From Oceanisphaera sp. IT1-181 (GTDB lineage Bacteria > Pseudomonadota > Gammaproteobacteria > Enterobacterales > Aeromonadaceae): a stretch of DNA of 64,000 nt. The position numbers and the translations under genes were made by a program. Positions 16,202-26,048 of the stretch are shown piece by piece. The stretch's first letter is position 1. Each line of letters begins with the position of its first letter. A model generated the notes under the pieces. That model was not told the origin of the DNA, did no database searches, and was given only the letters and a program-made list of their open reading frames with translations. The stretch covers positions 801,001 through 865,000 of the forward strand of contig NZ_CP136856.1 in assembly GCF_033807535.1 (NCBI RefSeq), given 5' to 3'.

Positions 16202-18037
16202 GTGGACATTTATATGATAGGCAGTAAATGGGTAACAAAATGTCGTGCCGCAGGCGGACTTTGGCTATTAGTGTCGCTAACCATGGGCAGTGCCAATGCC
16301 GCAGGTTGGCAAGACGAGCCCAAGGCTCGCGAGCAATTGCATCAACTGGGCTTAGAGCTGGCCTTGGCGGATGTGCACCCCAATATTACACTGTGGTGGC
16401 AACAGGCGGTGTCAACCGACACGGCGTCAGATCAAGCCGATGACCGCTTGCTACTGGGATTACAGAGCTTTTGGCGCCATTGGTCGGGCTTATCTTTTTA
16501 TGATCGCCAGTATTTGCGTACTCACAAAGTCAACTTATCATTCTCTGACGTCGATAAAACCAATTTACGTTTGGCCAATGAGTTAGGCAGCCGTGAACAA
16601 TTAGTTGCACGACTCACGCCGGGTTATGGGGATCATAAGCAGTTAGCACTACAGCTGACTCGCCTGCTTGCGCTGAACGATCAGCCTTGGCCGACTTTGC
16701 GCGGTGCCACCCTAAAGCCTAACGAGTATAATGCACAGGTGATCGGCATTCGCCAACGGCTGCAATTGTTGGGTGATATGCCTGAATCGACGCTTATAGA
16801 TTTGCCAGCGGTGCCGAGTCTCAATCTTGTCTCAAAGAATGAGTTAGACAAGGTGCTGGATAATAGCGGAGTGCTGGATGATAGTAATGTGCTGGACAAT
16901 AACGGTGTGCCCGAGGGAGTGAGCTTAGCGGCAACCGAGGTCGCCGACCCAGAGTTAACCCATCCCGGACTCCTCACTCCTGAATTAAGCGAGCTTGACC
17001 TCACTGAAGCTGATTTAATTGCGGCCGGCGTGGTTGAAGGCGACTTAGGGGTCACTGAACAGGATATCGAACTGCCGAGCCTTGCGAGTGCTCGCCCTGA
17101 GATGGATGTGTTATCGGGCTTAAACAATAGCCCTGTGGCCGCGTCTGTGTTTCTCGATATGGAGCACTACGATGCAGACTTGGTTGCTGGCGTAAAACGT
17201 TTTCAAGCGCGTCATGGCTTAACCGTTGATGGCGTGATTGGCCCGCAAACCTATGCTTGGCTAGATACCTCACCGTTAAAGCGCGCCCAATTGTTGATGC
17301 GTAGCATGATGCGCACCTTGATCAGCGATGAATTACCGCCTTCTTATCTGTTGGTCAATATCCCCGAATATCATTTACGCCTCTACAAGAATCAAGTCTT
17401 GGTATTAGAGAGCAATGTGATAGTAGGACAAAATCAGCGTAAAACGCCAATCATGGCCAGCAAAATCACCAGTGTGGTGTTTAATCCACCTTGGAATGTG
17501 CCGCGCTCCATTCTGACGAAAGATATCTTGCCTAAGCTGCATCGAGATCCGGACTATCTGGATCGCCAAGGATTTGAAGTGCTGGACAGCTCTGGCACCC
17601 AAGTGATTTCTCGGCATGAATGGCAAACTCGGCTGGAAGAGGGGGGTGGCTTTCCTTATCGGTTACGCCAGCGCCCAGGTCGCGGTAATGCGCTAGGAGC
17701 CTTTAAATTTCATCTGCCCAATAGTGATGCTATTTATTTGCACGACACCCCAGGTCGCGGCTTATTTGCCCGTGACAGCCGCGCGCTGAGCTCGGGTTGT
17801 GTGCGCGTTGAAGGTGCGGAGCAACTGGCCGACTGGTTAGTGGCAAGCCAGATGAACGGAAGTCGCTTAGCCGCGCTAAAGGCCAAACCAGAGACTCGCT
17901 GGATCAAAGTCAACGAGCCGCTACCCTTATTTATGGTGTATTGGCCCAGCTGGCTGGGTGCCGATGGCAAACCGCATTTTCGTAATGATATTTACGGTTT
18001 TGATACCAGCCTAACCAGCCCTTTTAGCGCCGGCTAA
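16202..18037 (+). CDS. ldtD: L,D-transpeptidase, YcbB/LdtD family
   Basis: 611-residue periplasmic enzyme that forms 3-3 (mDAP-mDAP) peptidoglycan crosslinks. A signal peptide ends near GSANA (about residue 34). A helical region follows, then an acidic linker with a three-fold six-residue repeat VLD[ND][SN][GN] near 218-235. The PG-binding domain contains LVAGVKRFQARHGLTVDGVIG near 323, and the YkuD catalytic domain has SSGCVRV with nucleophile C533. E. coli LdtD is 615 residues. The frame begins with GTG at 16202 after AAGGA; an ATG four codons later is an alternative. mepK follows, as in enterics (ycbB-ycbK). Confidence 0.92.
   Translation: MDIYMIGSKWVTKCRAAGGLWLLVSLTMGSANAAGWQDEPKAREQLHQLGLELALADVHPNITLWWQQAVSTDTASDQADDRLLLGLQSFWRHWSGLSFYDRQYLRTHKVNLSFSDVDKTNLRLANELGSREQLVARLTPGYGDHKQLALQLTRLLALNDQPWPTLRGATLKPNEYNAQVIGIRQRLQLLGDMPESTLIDLPAVPSLNLVSKNELDKVLDNSGVLDDSNVLDNNGVPEGVSLAATEVADPELTHPGLLTPELSELDLTEADLIAAGVVEGDLGVTEQDIELPSLASARPEMDVLSGLNNSPVAASVFLDMEHYDADLVAGVKRFQARHGLTVDGVIGPQTYAWLDTSPLKRAQLLMRSMMRTLISDELPPSYLLVNIPEYHLRLYKNQVLVLESNVIVGQNQRKTPIMASKITSVVFNPPWNVPRSILTKDILPKLHRDPDYLDRQGFEVLDSSGTQVISRHEWQTRLEEGGGFPYRLRQRPGRGNALGAFKFHLPNSDAIYLHDTPGRGLFARDSRALSSGCVRVEGAEQLADWLVASQMNGSRLAALKAKPETRWIKVNEPLPLFMVYWPSWLGADGKPHFRNDIYGFDTSLTSPFSAG
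16853..16906 (+). repeat. 18-bp tandem repeat x3 inside ldtD
   Basis: Three in-frame 18-bp units, each beginning GTGCTGGA, at 16853, 16871 and 16889. They encode six-residue repeats in an acidic linker before the PG-binding domain. Copy number could vary between strains by slippage. Confidence 0.8.
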
Positions 18038-18410
18038 CCCGCTTACAGACTGATGCTCAGCGCTATTTAAGCCTGTGGGCTGAGCATCGAATAGAAATAT
18101 TTCAGGTAGTTTGTGTTGGTTATTTAGACGTTTGTGGCGTATTTTATATACACATTTTAGGGTTAAAACCCATATTTTAACCCTAATCAGATGAAAACCA
18201 GCAGTAATGAAAAGTAGTGACCGTAAAATGTAAAGCCCCCAGTAGCACAGCCCTTAGCTGCGCCGCTTGTTGTTAACTACCAGCCAGTCGAACACCACCT
18301 TTACCGGTGGGTTCGACTTTTGTTTTGTGATTTATGGTTTCTGGAGTGGATAACAAGCGCCGATCTATCGGCTGCTGCATGTTTATTGTTTAAAAAATGA
18401 GTTTAGAACT
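18038..18410. other. ldtD-mepK intergenic region with two hairpins
   Basis: 373 bp without a gene. A long hairpin (GATGCTCAGC near 18051, GCTGAGCATC near 18081) follows ldtD but lacks a T-run. A second structure, AGTCGAACaCCACC (18286-18299) against GGTGGgTTCGACT (18306-18318), is followed by TTTTGTTTTG and looks like an intrinsic terminator about 90 bases before mepK. Either a short transcript ends here or the mepK leader is attenuated. Confidence 0.5.
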
Positions 18411-19022
18411 ATGTTTGACTTCAAAAGAGAAAAACAGGCCATCGATCAGCAACACGCCGCATTGACACAGGGTGCGTCCACCTTGGGCGTAAATCGCCGT
18501 CGTTTTTTGCAAGGGTTAGGAGGACTCGGCGCAGTGGCCATGTTACCCATGCCTGCCTTAGCCAGTCGGTCGGCACCGGTGCGCAAGCTCAGCCTGCACA
18601 GCATTAATACCGGCGAGCAAGTGACGGCCAGTTTTTGGGAAGAGGGGCGCTACCTCAAGGAAGGTTTAAATACCTTGAATCGCATCATGCGCGATTACCG
18701 AGCAGAGGAGCAGTCTGAGATAGACCCTAAGTTGTATGATCAGTTGTATTTACTGCAACATCGTTTGGGCAAAGTCGGTGAAATTCAAATTATTTCTGGC
18801 TACCGCTCGCCCAGCACCAATGCCATGTTGCGCCGCACTAGCAGCGGCGTGGCGAAAAAGAGCTATCACATGAAAGGCCAAGCCATTGACTTGCGCCTAC
18901 CGGGTGTTCCGCTTGCTCAGCTGCGCCAAGCCGCCTTAAATCTAAAAGTGGGCGGCGTGGGTTATTATCCAAGCTCCAACTTCGTTCACCTAGATACGGG
19001 TCCGGTACGCAGCTGGGTGTAA
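18411..19022 (+). CDS. mepK: Murein endopeptidase MepK (YcbK/DUF882, M15 family)
   Basis: 203-residue protein with a twin-arginine signal (NRRRFLQGLGGLG near residue 28), then a zinc M15-type peptidase domain. Metal-site motifs are SGYRSPSTNAMLRR near 130, SYHMKGQAIDLR near 149 and the late FVHLDTG near 192. MepK is a periplasmic hydrolase of 3-3 crosslinked peptidoglycan, the bond made by the LdtD product of the previous gene. The 3' end overlaps convergent cysZ by 37 bp. The ribosome site before the ATG is weak. Confidence 0.9.
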   Translation: MFDFKREKQAIDQQHAALTQGASTLGVNRRRFLQGLGGLGAVAMLPMPALASRSAPVRKLSLHSINTGEQVTASFWEEGRYLKEGLNTLNRIMRDYRAEEQSEIDPKLYDQLYLLQHRLGKVGEIQIISGYRSPSTNAMLRRTSSGVAKKSYHMKGQAIDLRLPGVPLAQLRQAALNLKVGGVGYYPSSNFVHLDTGPVRSWV

Positions 19023-19759
19023 TGATCCACCCACAGCGCCGTAGCACCACAAATAGCCACCGGTATGATCAATAGATTGATCAGCGGTATGCTGGAGCAT
19101 ACGGCCACGCTGGCGCCAAAACTTAAGTTGAGTTGGCGCTTTTGAGCAAGGGCACGACGCATCACAGCAAAATCAATTTTGTGGTTATCAAACGGATAAT
19201 CACAATATTGGATGGCCATCATCCAGGCACTAAAAACGAACCACAGCACAGGTGCTAAGGTTTGTCCTACCAGCGGTATCAGAAATAACAGCAAGCAGCC
19301 CAAAGCGCGCGGCAGATAATACATTATTTTATGTATTTCTCTGGCCAGCATGCGCGGCGTGTCTTTTACTAATCCTTTCCAGCCATCATCCGGTAGCGGT
19401 TGTCCCGTGAGCTTTAGCTCTACTCGCTCGGCCAGCAAGCCATTAAAAGGCGCAGCTATTAGGTTCGCCACACTGGTAAACAGCAGCGAAAATACCACCA
19501 GCATCACAATAATGGCCAATGGCCACAGTACAAACCTAAGCCACTGTAAGTAACTGGGAATGCTCTCGTTAAACCAAGCAAACAGGGTATCCAGTTGCAA
19601 AAACAAAAAGTAAAAGGCTCCACCAAATAACAGCAGATTGACCGCTAATGGGATCAACACAAACAGGCGTAAGTCTGGCTCCACAATCAGCGACAGGCCT
19701 CTGAGTATATAATGCGGACCACTGGCCAAATGAGCCGGTGCAGACGAGGGGGCGGGCAT
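18986..19759 (-). CDS. cysZ: Sulfate transporter CysZ
   Basis: 257-residue inner-membrane protein of the CysZ (EI24) family that supplies sulfate to the cysteine pathway. Signature parts include GLSLIVEPDLRLFVLIPLAVN near 25, NLIAAPFNGLLAERVE near 98 and AIQYCDYPFDNHK near 182. Several hydrophobic segments are visible. It is convergent with and overlaps mepK, and divergent from zipA. In enterics cysZ neighbours cysK; here ldtD and mepK lie between them. Confidence 0.93.
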   Translation of the reverse strand: MPAPSSAPAHLASGPHYILRGLSLIVEPDLRLFVLIPLAVNLLLFGGAFYFLFLQLDTLFAWFNESIPSYLQWLRFVLWPLAIIVMLVVFSLLFTSVANLIAAPFNGLLAERVELKLTGQPLPDDGWKGLVKDTPRMLAREIHKIMYYLPRALGCLLLFLIPLVGQTLAPVLWFVFSAWMMAIQYCDYPFDNHKIDFAVMRRALAQKRQLNLSFGASVAVCSSIPLINLLIIPVAICGATALWVDHYTQLRTGPVSR

Positions 19760-20187
19760 ATTAGGCTTCCTTACAAATAAAACGGCATGTTAGAGAGCAA
19801 TCGATCCGCTGCCAAGTGCTTATTGCTAAGCTGAGTCCTATGCTTAGATGCTCGAGTGGCGAGCAGTAGGGTGTCGGATTCGCCTTTGAGGGGCATCATT
19901 AGACATTATTGAGTCTGGTGATGGGTAACTAGCGCACTTTAGCGCCGTAATTTTGTACAGTTTTATTGCGACTTTAACCCGTTGACGACAATAAAGGCCG
20001 CTAGCACATCTAAAAACCGTCAAAATGTAGGCTTTTCTCTATTCCTCACCCAGATGACACTTGTCAAACCTTGATGGTAAACATACCCTTGTCCTTGTCT
20101 TCAATAACATTGCGGCGCAAGGCGGTCTATTTTTCCTTGCCACAGCGACATGGTTTAACGTAAGCAAAAATATTTAGAGAAACGATA
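19760..20187. other. cysZ/zipA divergent intergenic region
   Basis: 428 bp with no convincing frame. It must contain the cysZ and zipA promoters. No site could be assigned with confidence. Confidence 0.4.
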
Positions 20188-21348
20188 ATGCAGGATTTGC
20201 GAATTATCTTGATCATTCTAGGCGCGGTAGCAATAGCTGCCTTACTGATCCACGGTTTGTGGACCAGCCAGAAAGGACGACAAAAACCCATGCGCGATAA
20301 GCCCCTTAGTAAAGTGGCGAATCAGGCACCGGAAAATACTGACGACCAACTCGATGAGTTTGATAGCGACGGTATTGGCAGGGTCAGAGTGGCGGGCCAC
20401 CACCAAGCTGCGTCTTTGTCTCGGGATCACGAGATAGACGATGATTGGCAAATTAGTCCGCATTTTTCGGCCATGAGCGATGATGACTCCGATGAGCCGA
20501 GCTTAGGCATGCCCCCCACTTTGTCGACCAGCGTGTTTGCAGAAGATCCCAATGACGAGCATAACGAGGCTCCTGATTTTGTGTCTCAGCCTGCTAGTCG
20601 CAGTGCCTCGCCCAGAGAGACCGCTGCCGAGTTGCGCGCCCGTCAATACCGCCAAGGTGAGATAGACCCTCTTTTTGATAATCATGAGCCTGATAGCCGT
20701 GCGCGTGCTAATAAAGCAACGGAATCCCAAGCAACGGAACCCCCAGCTGCAGCATTGCGTCACCCCGCAGCGCCAATCGTTAATCCGGAGCCTGCAGTAG
20801 CGCCGACGCCTAGCGCACCAGCACCTAAAGTGACGCGGGATCCCGTTTACTCAGAAGAAGTGGCGGAGCCTGCTCCTGCAGTAGAAACCGTCGTTGAGCC
20901 GGTGGTTGCCGCGCCCATCACCAAAACCTGGCAAGACGTATATGTGGTCAATCTGATGGCCAAGCCCAATCAAACCATAGCGGGCATAGATTTAATACGT
21001 GCCGTGACGCAAGTGGGCTTTGTTTTTGGTGACATGGATATTTTCCACCGTTATCAAGGCAGCAGCACTCAAGGCGAAGCCTTGTTTAGCTTAGCGAATA
21101 TGGTTAAACCGGGCACCTTTACCCCTGAAGCCATGAGAGACTTTACCACGCCGGGAGTATCTATCTTTATGCAGCTGCCTAAGCCTGGTATGGCGAAAAA
21201 TCACTTTAATATGATGATCCAAGCGGCAGACAACATGGCCGAAGACTTAGATGCGATACTGCTAGATGGCCAGCGCCACCCCTTGGCGCTTGATTACCTA
21301 GTGCGTTGTCGGGCCCAGCTCAGTGACTTCGACAGCCAAGTTCAGTAA
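20188..21348 (+). CDS. zipA: Cell division protein ZipA
   Basis: 386-residue bitopic inner-membrane protein that anchors FtsZ to the membrane at the division site. One N-terminal span (residues 4-24) is followed by a charged region, a long Pro/Ala/Glu-rich disordered linker (about 40-245) and the globular FtsZ-binding domain (about 250-385) with VYVVNLMAK, FGDMDIFHRY and ANMVKPGTF. The length is a little above E. coli ZipA (328), mostly in the linker. ligA follows, as in enterics, but a terminator lies between. Confidence 0.95.
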   Translation: MQDLRIILIILGAVAIAALLIHGLWTSQKGRQKPMRDKPLSKVANQAPENTDDQLDEFDSDGIGRVRVAGHHQAASLSRDHEIDDDWQISPHFSAMSDDDSDEPSLGMPPTLSTSVFAEDPNDEHNEAPDFVSQPASRSASPRETAAELRARQYRQGEIDPLFDNHEPDSRARANKATESQATEPPAAALRHPAAPIVNPEPAVAPTPSAPAPKVTRDPVYSEEVAEPAPAVETVVEPVVAAPITKTWQDVYVVNLMAKPNQTIAGIDLIRAVTQVGFVFGDMDIFHRYQGSSTQGEALFSLANMVKPGTFTPEAMRDFTTPGVSIFMQLPKPGMAKNHFNMMIQAADNMAEDLDAILLDGQRHPLALDYLVRCRAQLSDFDSQVQ

Positions 21349-21376
21349 TTTCGTCTCTTATTATGTGAAACTAACG

Positions 21377-21399
21377 TGCGGCCGCTGGCCGCATTTTTT
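21377..21399 (+). terminator. Rho-independent terminator after zipA
   Basis: TGCGGCC (21377-21383) and GGCCGCA (21387-21393) form a 7-bp GC-rich stem with a 3-base loop, followed by six T. Confidence 0.88.
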
Positions 21400-21581
21400 A
21401 TTTAAGAGATAGCTTAAAATACCGTGAAGGGTGAGGCGTAAAGAGTGAAGGGTTAAAACCTAGCGCCCTGCTAGAGTCGAGCATCCCTCCTTTGTCACTA
21501 AGCCCTCGGAACATTAAGCTTCATCCTTGCGTAAAGCTTACCGCTATATTTACACCGAATTACTTAAGTGGACACTGCTCG

Positions 21582-23615
21582 ATGAATGATGCCAAAGCTC
21601 AGATTCACGCTCTGCGTGAGCAACTCGAACGTTATAACCAGCAATACTATGTGATTGATGCGCCCACGGTGCCGGATGCGGAATATGACCGCGTGATGCG
21701 CGAGCTGATAGCCCTAGAGCAAGCGCACCCTGAGCTGTTAGATGCAGACTCACCCAGTCAAAAAGTGGGCGGTGCGCCGATCTCGGCCTTTACACCGGTT
21801 GAGCATGCGCAGCCCATGTTGTCGTTAGATAATGTGTTTAGCCTTGATGAGCTGGCCGCCTTTGAAAAGCGCGTGCTGACGCGTTTAAATCGCAACCAAG
21901 CGGTAGAGTATTGCTGTGAGCCTAAGCTGGATGGCTTAGCGGTCAGCCTTATGTATGAGCAGGGGCGCTTAGTGCAGGCGGCCACCCGTGGCGATGGTCG
22001 CACTGGTGAGGGCATTACCGAGAACGTGCGCACCATTAAAAGCATTCCGCTCACCTTAAGCGGCAGCGGCTGGCCGGCACGGTTTGAAGTGCGTGGCGAA
22101 GTCTTTATGCCAAGTGCGGGCTTTGCGGCCATGAACGACGCTGCCCGCGAACGTGGCGAGAAAATATTTGCCAACCCACGCAATGCCGCCGCCGGCAGCT
22201 TACGCCAGCTGGACTCGCGCATTACCGCTAAACGTCCACTGGCGTTTTACTGCTATGGCGTAGGGCTAGTGGAGGGCGAACCGCTGGCAGCGAGCCACTA
22301 TGACACCTTACAACGGCTAAAAAGCTGGGGCTTACCGGTTAGTCCTGAGGTGAAACTCATGACGGGGCAGGCGGGCTGTGAGCAATATCATGACGATATC
22401 TTGAGCCGCCGTGAACAGTTGCCCTATGAGATTGACGGCGTCGTCTATAAAGTCGATGACTTAGGCTTGCAAGCTCAGCTTGGTTTTGTGGCGCGCGCAC
22501 CACGTTGGGCCACTGCTCATAAGTTTCCGGCCCAAGAAGAGCTCACGCAGCTCCTGAATGTCGAGTTTCAAGTGGGGCGCACCGGTGCCATTACGCCGGT
22601 AGCCAAATTGTCGCCAGTGCAAGTGGCTGGGGTTATCGTCTCCAACGCCACTTTGCACAATGCGGATGAGATAGCTCGCTTGGGCGTGATGATTGGCGAT
22701 ACGGTGATTATTCGCCGCGCCGGTGATGTGATTCCGCAAGTAGCGGCTGTGGTGTTAGAAAAACGCCCCAGTGATGCCCAGCACATAGTGTTCCCCAGCG
22801 AATGCCCTGTGTGTGGCGCCGAGGTTGAGCGCATCGAAGGTGAAGTGGTAGCGCGCTGCAGTGGCGGTTTATTTTGTGCCGCTCAGCGTAAAGAAGCCAT
22901 CAAGCATTTCTCATCGCGCAAGGCGCTGGATATTGACGGACTCGGCACCAAGATCATCGATCAATTGGTGGATGCTGAATTAGTGAAAACCCCAGCGGAT
23001 TTGTTTACGCTCACCCAAGGGCAATTATTGGGTTTAGAGCGCATGGGTGAGAAGTCGGCCAGCAAGCTGTTAGCTGCGCTGGATGTGGCGCGAGCTACCA
23101 GCTTGGCGCGTTTTTTATATGCGTTAGGCATACGTGAAGTGGGTGAAGCCACGGCCAATAACTTGGCACAGCATTTTTTAACGCTGGATGCGGTAATGAG
23201 CGCCGAGGTGGAATCACTGCTTAAGGTGGCCGATGTGGGCGACATAGTAGCCAAGCACGTTTATTACTTCTTTCGCCAAGCGGATAACCAAGCAGTGGTG
23301 CACTCTTTGGTTACTCCAGCCGAGGAGGGCGGTTGTGGTCTGCATTGGCCAGAAATTATAGCGCTGGCTGTTGAAGAGCAACCGTTGGCAGGCCAAACCT
23401 TCGTGCTGACAGGTACCTTAAGCCAATTATCACGCAGTGACGCCAAAGCGGCCTTACAAGCGCTGGGCGCTAAGGTGGCGGGATCAGTATCGGCAAAAAC
23501 CAGCTGCGTAGTGGCCGGCGAGGCTGCCGGCTCTAAGTTAGTCAAAGCCCAAGAGTTAGGGCTAACCATCTTGGACGAAGACGGCTTGATCACATTATTA
23601 GCAGAGCACCAGTAA
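21582..23615 (+). CDS. ligA: NAD-dependent DNA ligase LigA
   Basis: 677-residue ligase that seals nicks between Okazaki fragments using NAD+. The adenylated lysine is in CEPKLDGLAVSLMYE near residue 116. OB-fold, the four-Cys zinc finger (CPVCGAEVER and CSGGLFC), helix-hairpin-helix repeats (about 510-570) and the C-terminal BRCT domain with FVLTGTLSQLSR follow in the usual order. The start at 21582 gives the standard N-terminus; the 30 codons before it are ignored. The zipA terminator and a short repeat lie upstream. Confidence 0.97.
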   Translation: MNDAKAQIHALREQLERYNQQYYVIDAPTVPDAEYDRVMRELIALEQAHPELLDADSPSQKVGGAPISAFTPVEHAQPMLSLDNVFSLDELAAFEKRVLTRLNRNQAVEYCCEPKLDGLAVSLMYEQGRLVQAATRGDGRTGEGITENVRTIKSIPLTLSGSGWPARFEVRGEVFMPSAGFAAMNDAARERGEKIFANPRNAAAGSLRQLDSRITAKRPLAFYCYGVGLVEGEPLAASHYDTLQRLKSWGLPVSPEVKLMTGQAGCEQYHDDILSRREQLPYEIDGVVYKVDDLGLQAQLGFVARAPRWATAHKFPAQEELTQLLNVEFQVGRTGAITPVAKLSPVQVAGVIVSNATLHNADEIARLGVMIGDTVIIRRAGDVIPQVAAVVLEKRPSDAQHIVFPSECPVCGAEVERIEGEVVARCSGGLFCAAQRKEAIKHFSSRKALDIDGLGTKIIDQLVDAELVKTPADLFTLTQGQLLGLERMGEKSASKLLAALDVARATSLARFLYALGIREVGEATANNLAQHFLTLDAVMSAEVESLLKVADVGDIVAKHVYYFFRQADNQAVVHSLVTPAEEGGCGLHWPEIIALAVEEQPLAGQTFVLTGTLSQLSRSDAKAALQALGAKVAGSVSAKTSCVVAGEAAGSKLVKAQELGLTILDEDGLITLLAEHQ

Positions 23616-23631
23616 AGCGCGAAGCCTGAAA

Positions 23632-23703
23632 CAATGAGAAATGGTAAGGGGAGAGGGGCGTAAGCTGTAAACACCTCACGCCTCACCCTTTACGCCTCAC
23701 TCT
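23632..23703. repeat. Short G-rich repeat cluster between convergent ligA and oapA-like gene
   Basis: Variants of GTGAGGCGTAAA on one strand or the other: GAGAGGGGCGTAAG, then CCTCACGCC, CCTCACCCTTTACGCC and CTCACT. Related clusters lie at 21424, 27655, 31458, 33662, 38750 and 41318. This is a dispersed intergenic repeat family. Confidence 0.7.
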
Positions 23704-24249
23704 CTAAGGCGTCGTCACCACGGCGAACTCTTGGCCCATGCGCCGAAAGGCGTTCAACAGCAGGCCTTTATCGTTCACTTCCAGATAATGCAATTGGCCC
23801 TCTTTATTGACGACTAGAGTCAAGTCGTGGCCGGCGCGCAAGTTGCTGAGCGGTTTGTAAGAGGGCTCAGCACGCACTAAGGCAATGAGATCACTGCCTG
23901 GTAGTTTCCATTGGCGAAACAAGGCGGCTAGGGTTTCACCTTGGGCCATGGTGTGATCGAGCTTTTTGCCACCCACAGGTATGTCTATCTCTCGGCTGAC
24001 GGTGGGCGCCAATGATAAGCTCAAGCTCCCGGTGACGGGCGCTGCCGCTTGCTGAGGCGCCGGCTGCCACATTAATAACAATAACCACAGCGGCGTTAAA
24101 ATAGCCAAGCCCAGCTTATGTTTGTTCGGCACCTGTCGCCAGCTTTGCAGGCTGCGGCCTATGCCTTGGCGCACCGGCAAGGTGACATTATTCATCTTGC
24201 CGGCAAAAGATTCTGGTTGATTTCGCTTCATTTGTTTTCTTCTGGACAT
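23704..24249 (-). CDS. OapA/YtfB-like envelope protein with LysM-like domain
   Basis: 181-residue protein: a basic cytosolic N-terminus (LPVRQGIGRSLQSWRQVPNKHK), one membrane anchor (LGLAILTPLWLLLLMW, about 42-57) and an OapA-type LysM-like domain with MAQGETLAALFRQWKLPGSDL near 101 and PLSNLRAGHDLTL near 130. Relatives include the Haemophilus opacity-associated protein A and E. coli YtfB, which binds glycans at the cell division site. Start ATG 24249 follows GAGGTGG; ATG 24231 is an alternative. It is convergent with ligA. Confidence 0.82.
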   Translation of the reverse strand: MSRRKQMKRNQPESFAGKMNNVTLPVRQGIGRSLQSWRQVPNKHKLGLAILTPLWLLLLMWQPAPQQAAAPVTGSLSLSLAPTVSREIDIPVGGKKLDHTMAQGETLAALFRQWKLPGSDLIALVRAEPSYKPLSNLRAGHDLTLVVNKEGQLHYLEVNDKGLLLNAFRRMGQEFAVVTTP

Positions 24250-24574
24250 AAATAACCACCTCGTGGCTCTCAGTGTATCTGCGGCCAACAGACTCGACAA
24301 GGTATGTGATGACGGCTCTGGGAGTTGATGACCACTTTTGTCTGCTCTTATGCCAAGATCATTCACCGACAAAGCGTTTAACCTGTTGGCTACGGGTGGT
24401 AAAATGGCGGCACTTTTTTATAAAAGCTGTGTTTGTGAGCACAGTTTGATCCAAATACGGATGGCCCTTGACCCCCTGTGGTAAAGTGCCCTAAACGTTT
24501 TGGACCTTGACCCAAACACACTTGGCCTTCAGTCCAAGTCAGTTGGGCTTTATTTATCAGCTAAGGCAGAAAGA
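24250..24574. other. Divergent region between oapA-like gene and gltX
   Basis: 325 bp with no gene. TTGACC at 24468-24473 is a possible -35 for gltX but no good -10 was found. A small stem AGCTGTG/CACAG(T)T near 24425-24444 is present. Confidence 0.35.
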
Positions 24575-25987
24575 ATGACAGTTAAAACGCGGTTTGCTCC
24601 TAGCCCTACCGGCTTTCTTCATGTTGGTGGTGCCCGTACTGCCCTGTATTCCTGGCTTTATGCCCGTCACCTACAGGGTGAATTTGTATTGCGTATTGAA
24701 GATACGGATCTGGAACGTTCTACCCAAGAAGCCATTGATGCCATCATAGAAGGCATGAATTGGTTGGGACTGAACTGGGAAGAGGGTCCGTATTATCAAA
24801 CCCAGCGTTTTGATCGTTACAACGTGCTTATCGACCAGTTACTGAGCGAAGATAAAGCCTATAAGTGTTACTGCTCTCGTGAGCGCTTAGATGCCCTGCG
24901 CGAACAGCAGATGACGGCCGGTGAAAAGCCGCGCTATGACGGCCATTGCCGCCACAGTCGCGAGCAACAGGCGGCGGATGCGCCTTGCGTGATCCGTTTT
25001 AAAAATCCTACTGAAGGTTCAGTGGTGTTTGTGGATCACGTGCGCGGTCGTATTGAAACCGGCAACGATCAGCTCGATGACTTGATTATTCGCCGTACCG
25101 ATGGCGCGCCTACTTATAATTTCTGCGTCGTGGTTGATGACTGGGACATGGAAATTACCCATGTGGTACGCGGTGAAGACCATATCAACAACACGCCACG
25201 CCAAATTAATATTTATCAGGCATTAGGCGCGCCCGTGCCAGAGTTTGCCCATGTGTCGATGATTTTGGGTGATGATGGTGCCAAGTTATCTAAGCGCCAC
25301 GGTGCCGTGAGCGTGATGCAATATCGTGACGACGGTTATTTGCCACAAGCTTTATTGAATTACCTGGTGCGCTTGGGTTGGTCTCATGGGGATCAAGAAA
25401 TTTTCTCCCGTGAGCAAATGATTGAGCTGTTTTCCTTAGATGCCATCGGTAAGTCGGCGTCGGCTTTTAACACCGACAAGTTGCTCTGGCTGAACCAGCA
25501 CTATATGAAAACCTCACCCGCTACCGAAGTCGCGGGGTACTTGGTTTGGCACATGCAGGATCAAGGCATTGATACCAGCCACGGCCCCGCATTGGCGGAT
25601 GTGGTTAGCCTGTATGCCGAGCGTTGCCACACCCTTAAAGAGATGGCCGAGCAGAGCCGTTACTTGTTTGAAGACTTCAGTGAGTTTGAAGCGAACGCGG
25701 CCAAGAAGCACTTACGCCCGGTTGCTGCCGAGCCACTGGCCTTGGTGCGTAGTAAATTAGCTGAGCTCAACACTTGGCAAGCCGAGGCGATTCATGAGCA
25801 AATTAACGCCGCCGCGGCCGAGCTAGAGCTAGGCATGGGCAAAGTGGGCATGCCACTGCGGGTGGCCGTTACGGGTACCGGTCAATCGCCAGGCATAGAT
25901 GGCGTGATTGCCTTGCTCAGCAAAGAGCAGACACTGGCCCGCATCGACATGGCGTTGGCCTTTATTAGCGAGCGCGCTAACGGTTAA
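24575..25987 (+). CDS. gltX: Glutamyl-tRNA synthetase
   Basis: 470-residue class I aminoacyl-tRNA synthetase that charges tRNA-Glu. The HIGH-like motif is in APSPTGFLHVGGART at residues 8-22, and the KMSKS-like motif is KLSKRHG near 239. The length matches bacterial GltX. The start is the ATG preceded by AAGGCAGAAAGA; the open frame upstream to 24500 is not used. It ends at its own terminator just before a tRNA-Ala cluster. Confidence 0.97.
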   Translation: MTVKTRFAPSPTGFLHVGGARTALYSWLYARHLQGEFVLRIEDTDLERSTQEAIDAIIEGMNWLGLNWEEGPYYQTQRFDRYNVLIDQLLSEDKAYKCYCSRERLDALREQQMTAGEKPRYDGHCRHSREQQAADAPCVIRFKNPTEGSVVFVDHVRGRIETGNDQLDDLIIRRTDGAPTYNFCVVVDDWDMEITHVVRGEDHINNTPRQINIYQALGAPVPEFAHVSMILGDDGAKLSKRHGAVSVMQYRDDGYLPQALLNYLVRLGWSHGDQEIFSREQMIELFSLDAIGKSASAFNTDKLLWLNQHYMKTSPATEVAGYLVWHMQDQGIDTSHGPALADVVSLYAERCHTLKEMAEQSRYLFEDFSEFEANAAKKHLRPVAAEPLALVRSKLAELNTWQAEAIHEQINAAAAELELGMGKVGMPLRVAVTGTGQSPGIDGVIALLSKEQTLARIDMALAFISERANG

Positions 25988-26022
25988 AAGAAAGCTTAAG
26001 GCGTAAGCGATAAATAATAAAC

Positions 26023-26048
26023 GGGGCTATTGAGTAGCCCCATTTTTT
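26023..26048 (+). terminator. Rho-independent terminator after gltX
   Basis: GGGGCTA (26023-26029) and TAGCCCC (26035-26041) form a 7-bp stem with a 5-base loop; A then six T follow. Confidence 0.9.

Noticed and set aside
18051..18090. Hairpin after ldtD as a strong terminator
   Set aside because: The stem is good, but the loop is long and no T-run follows, so only a weak role is possible.
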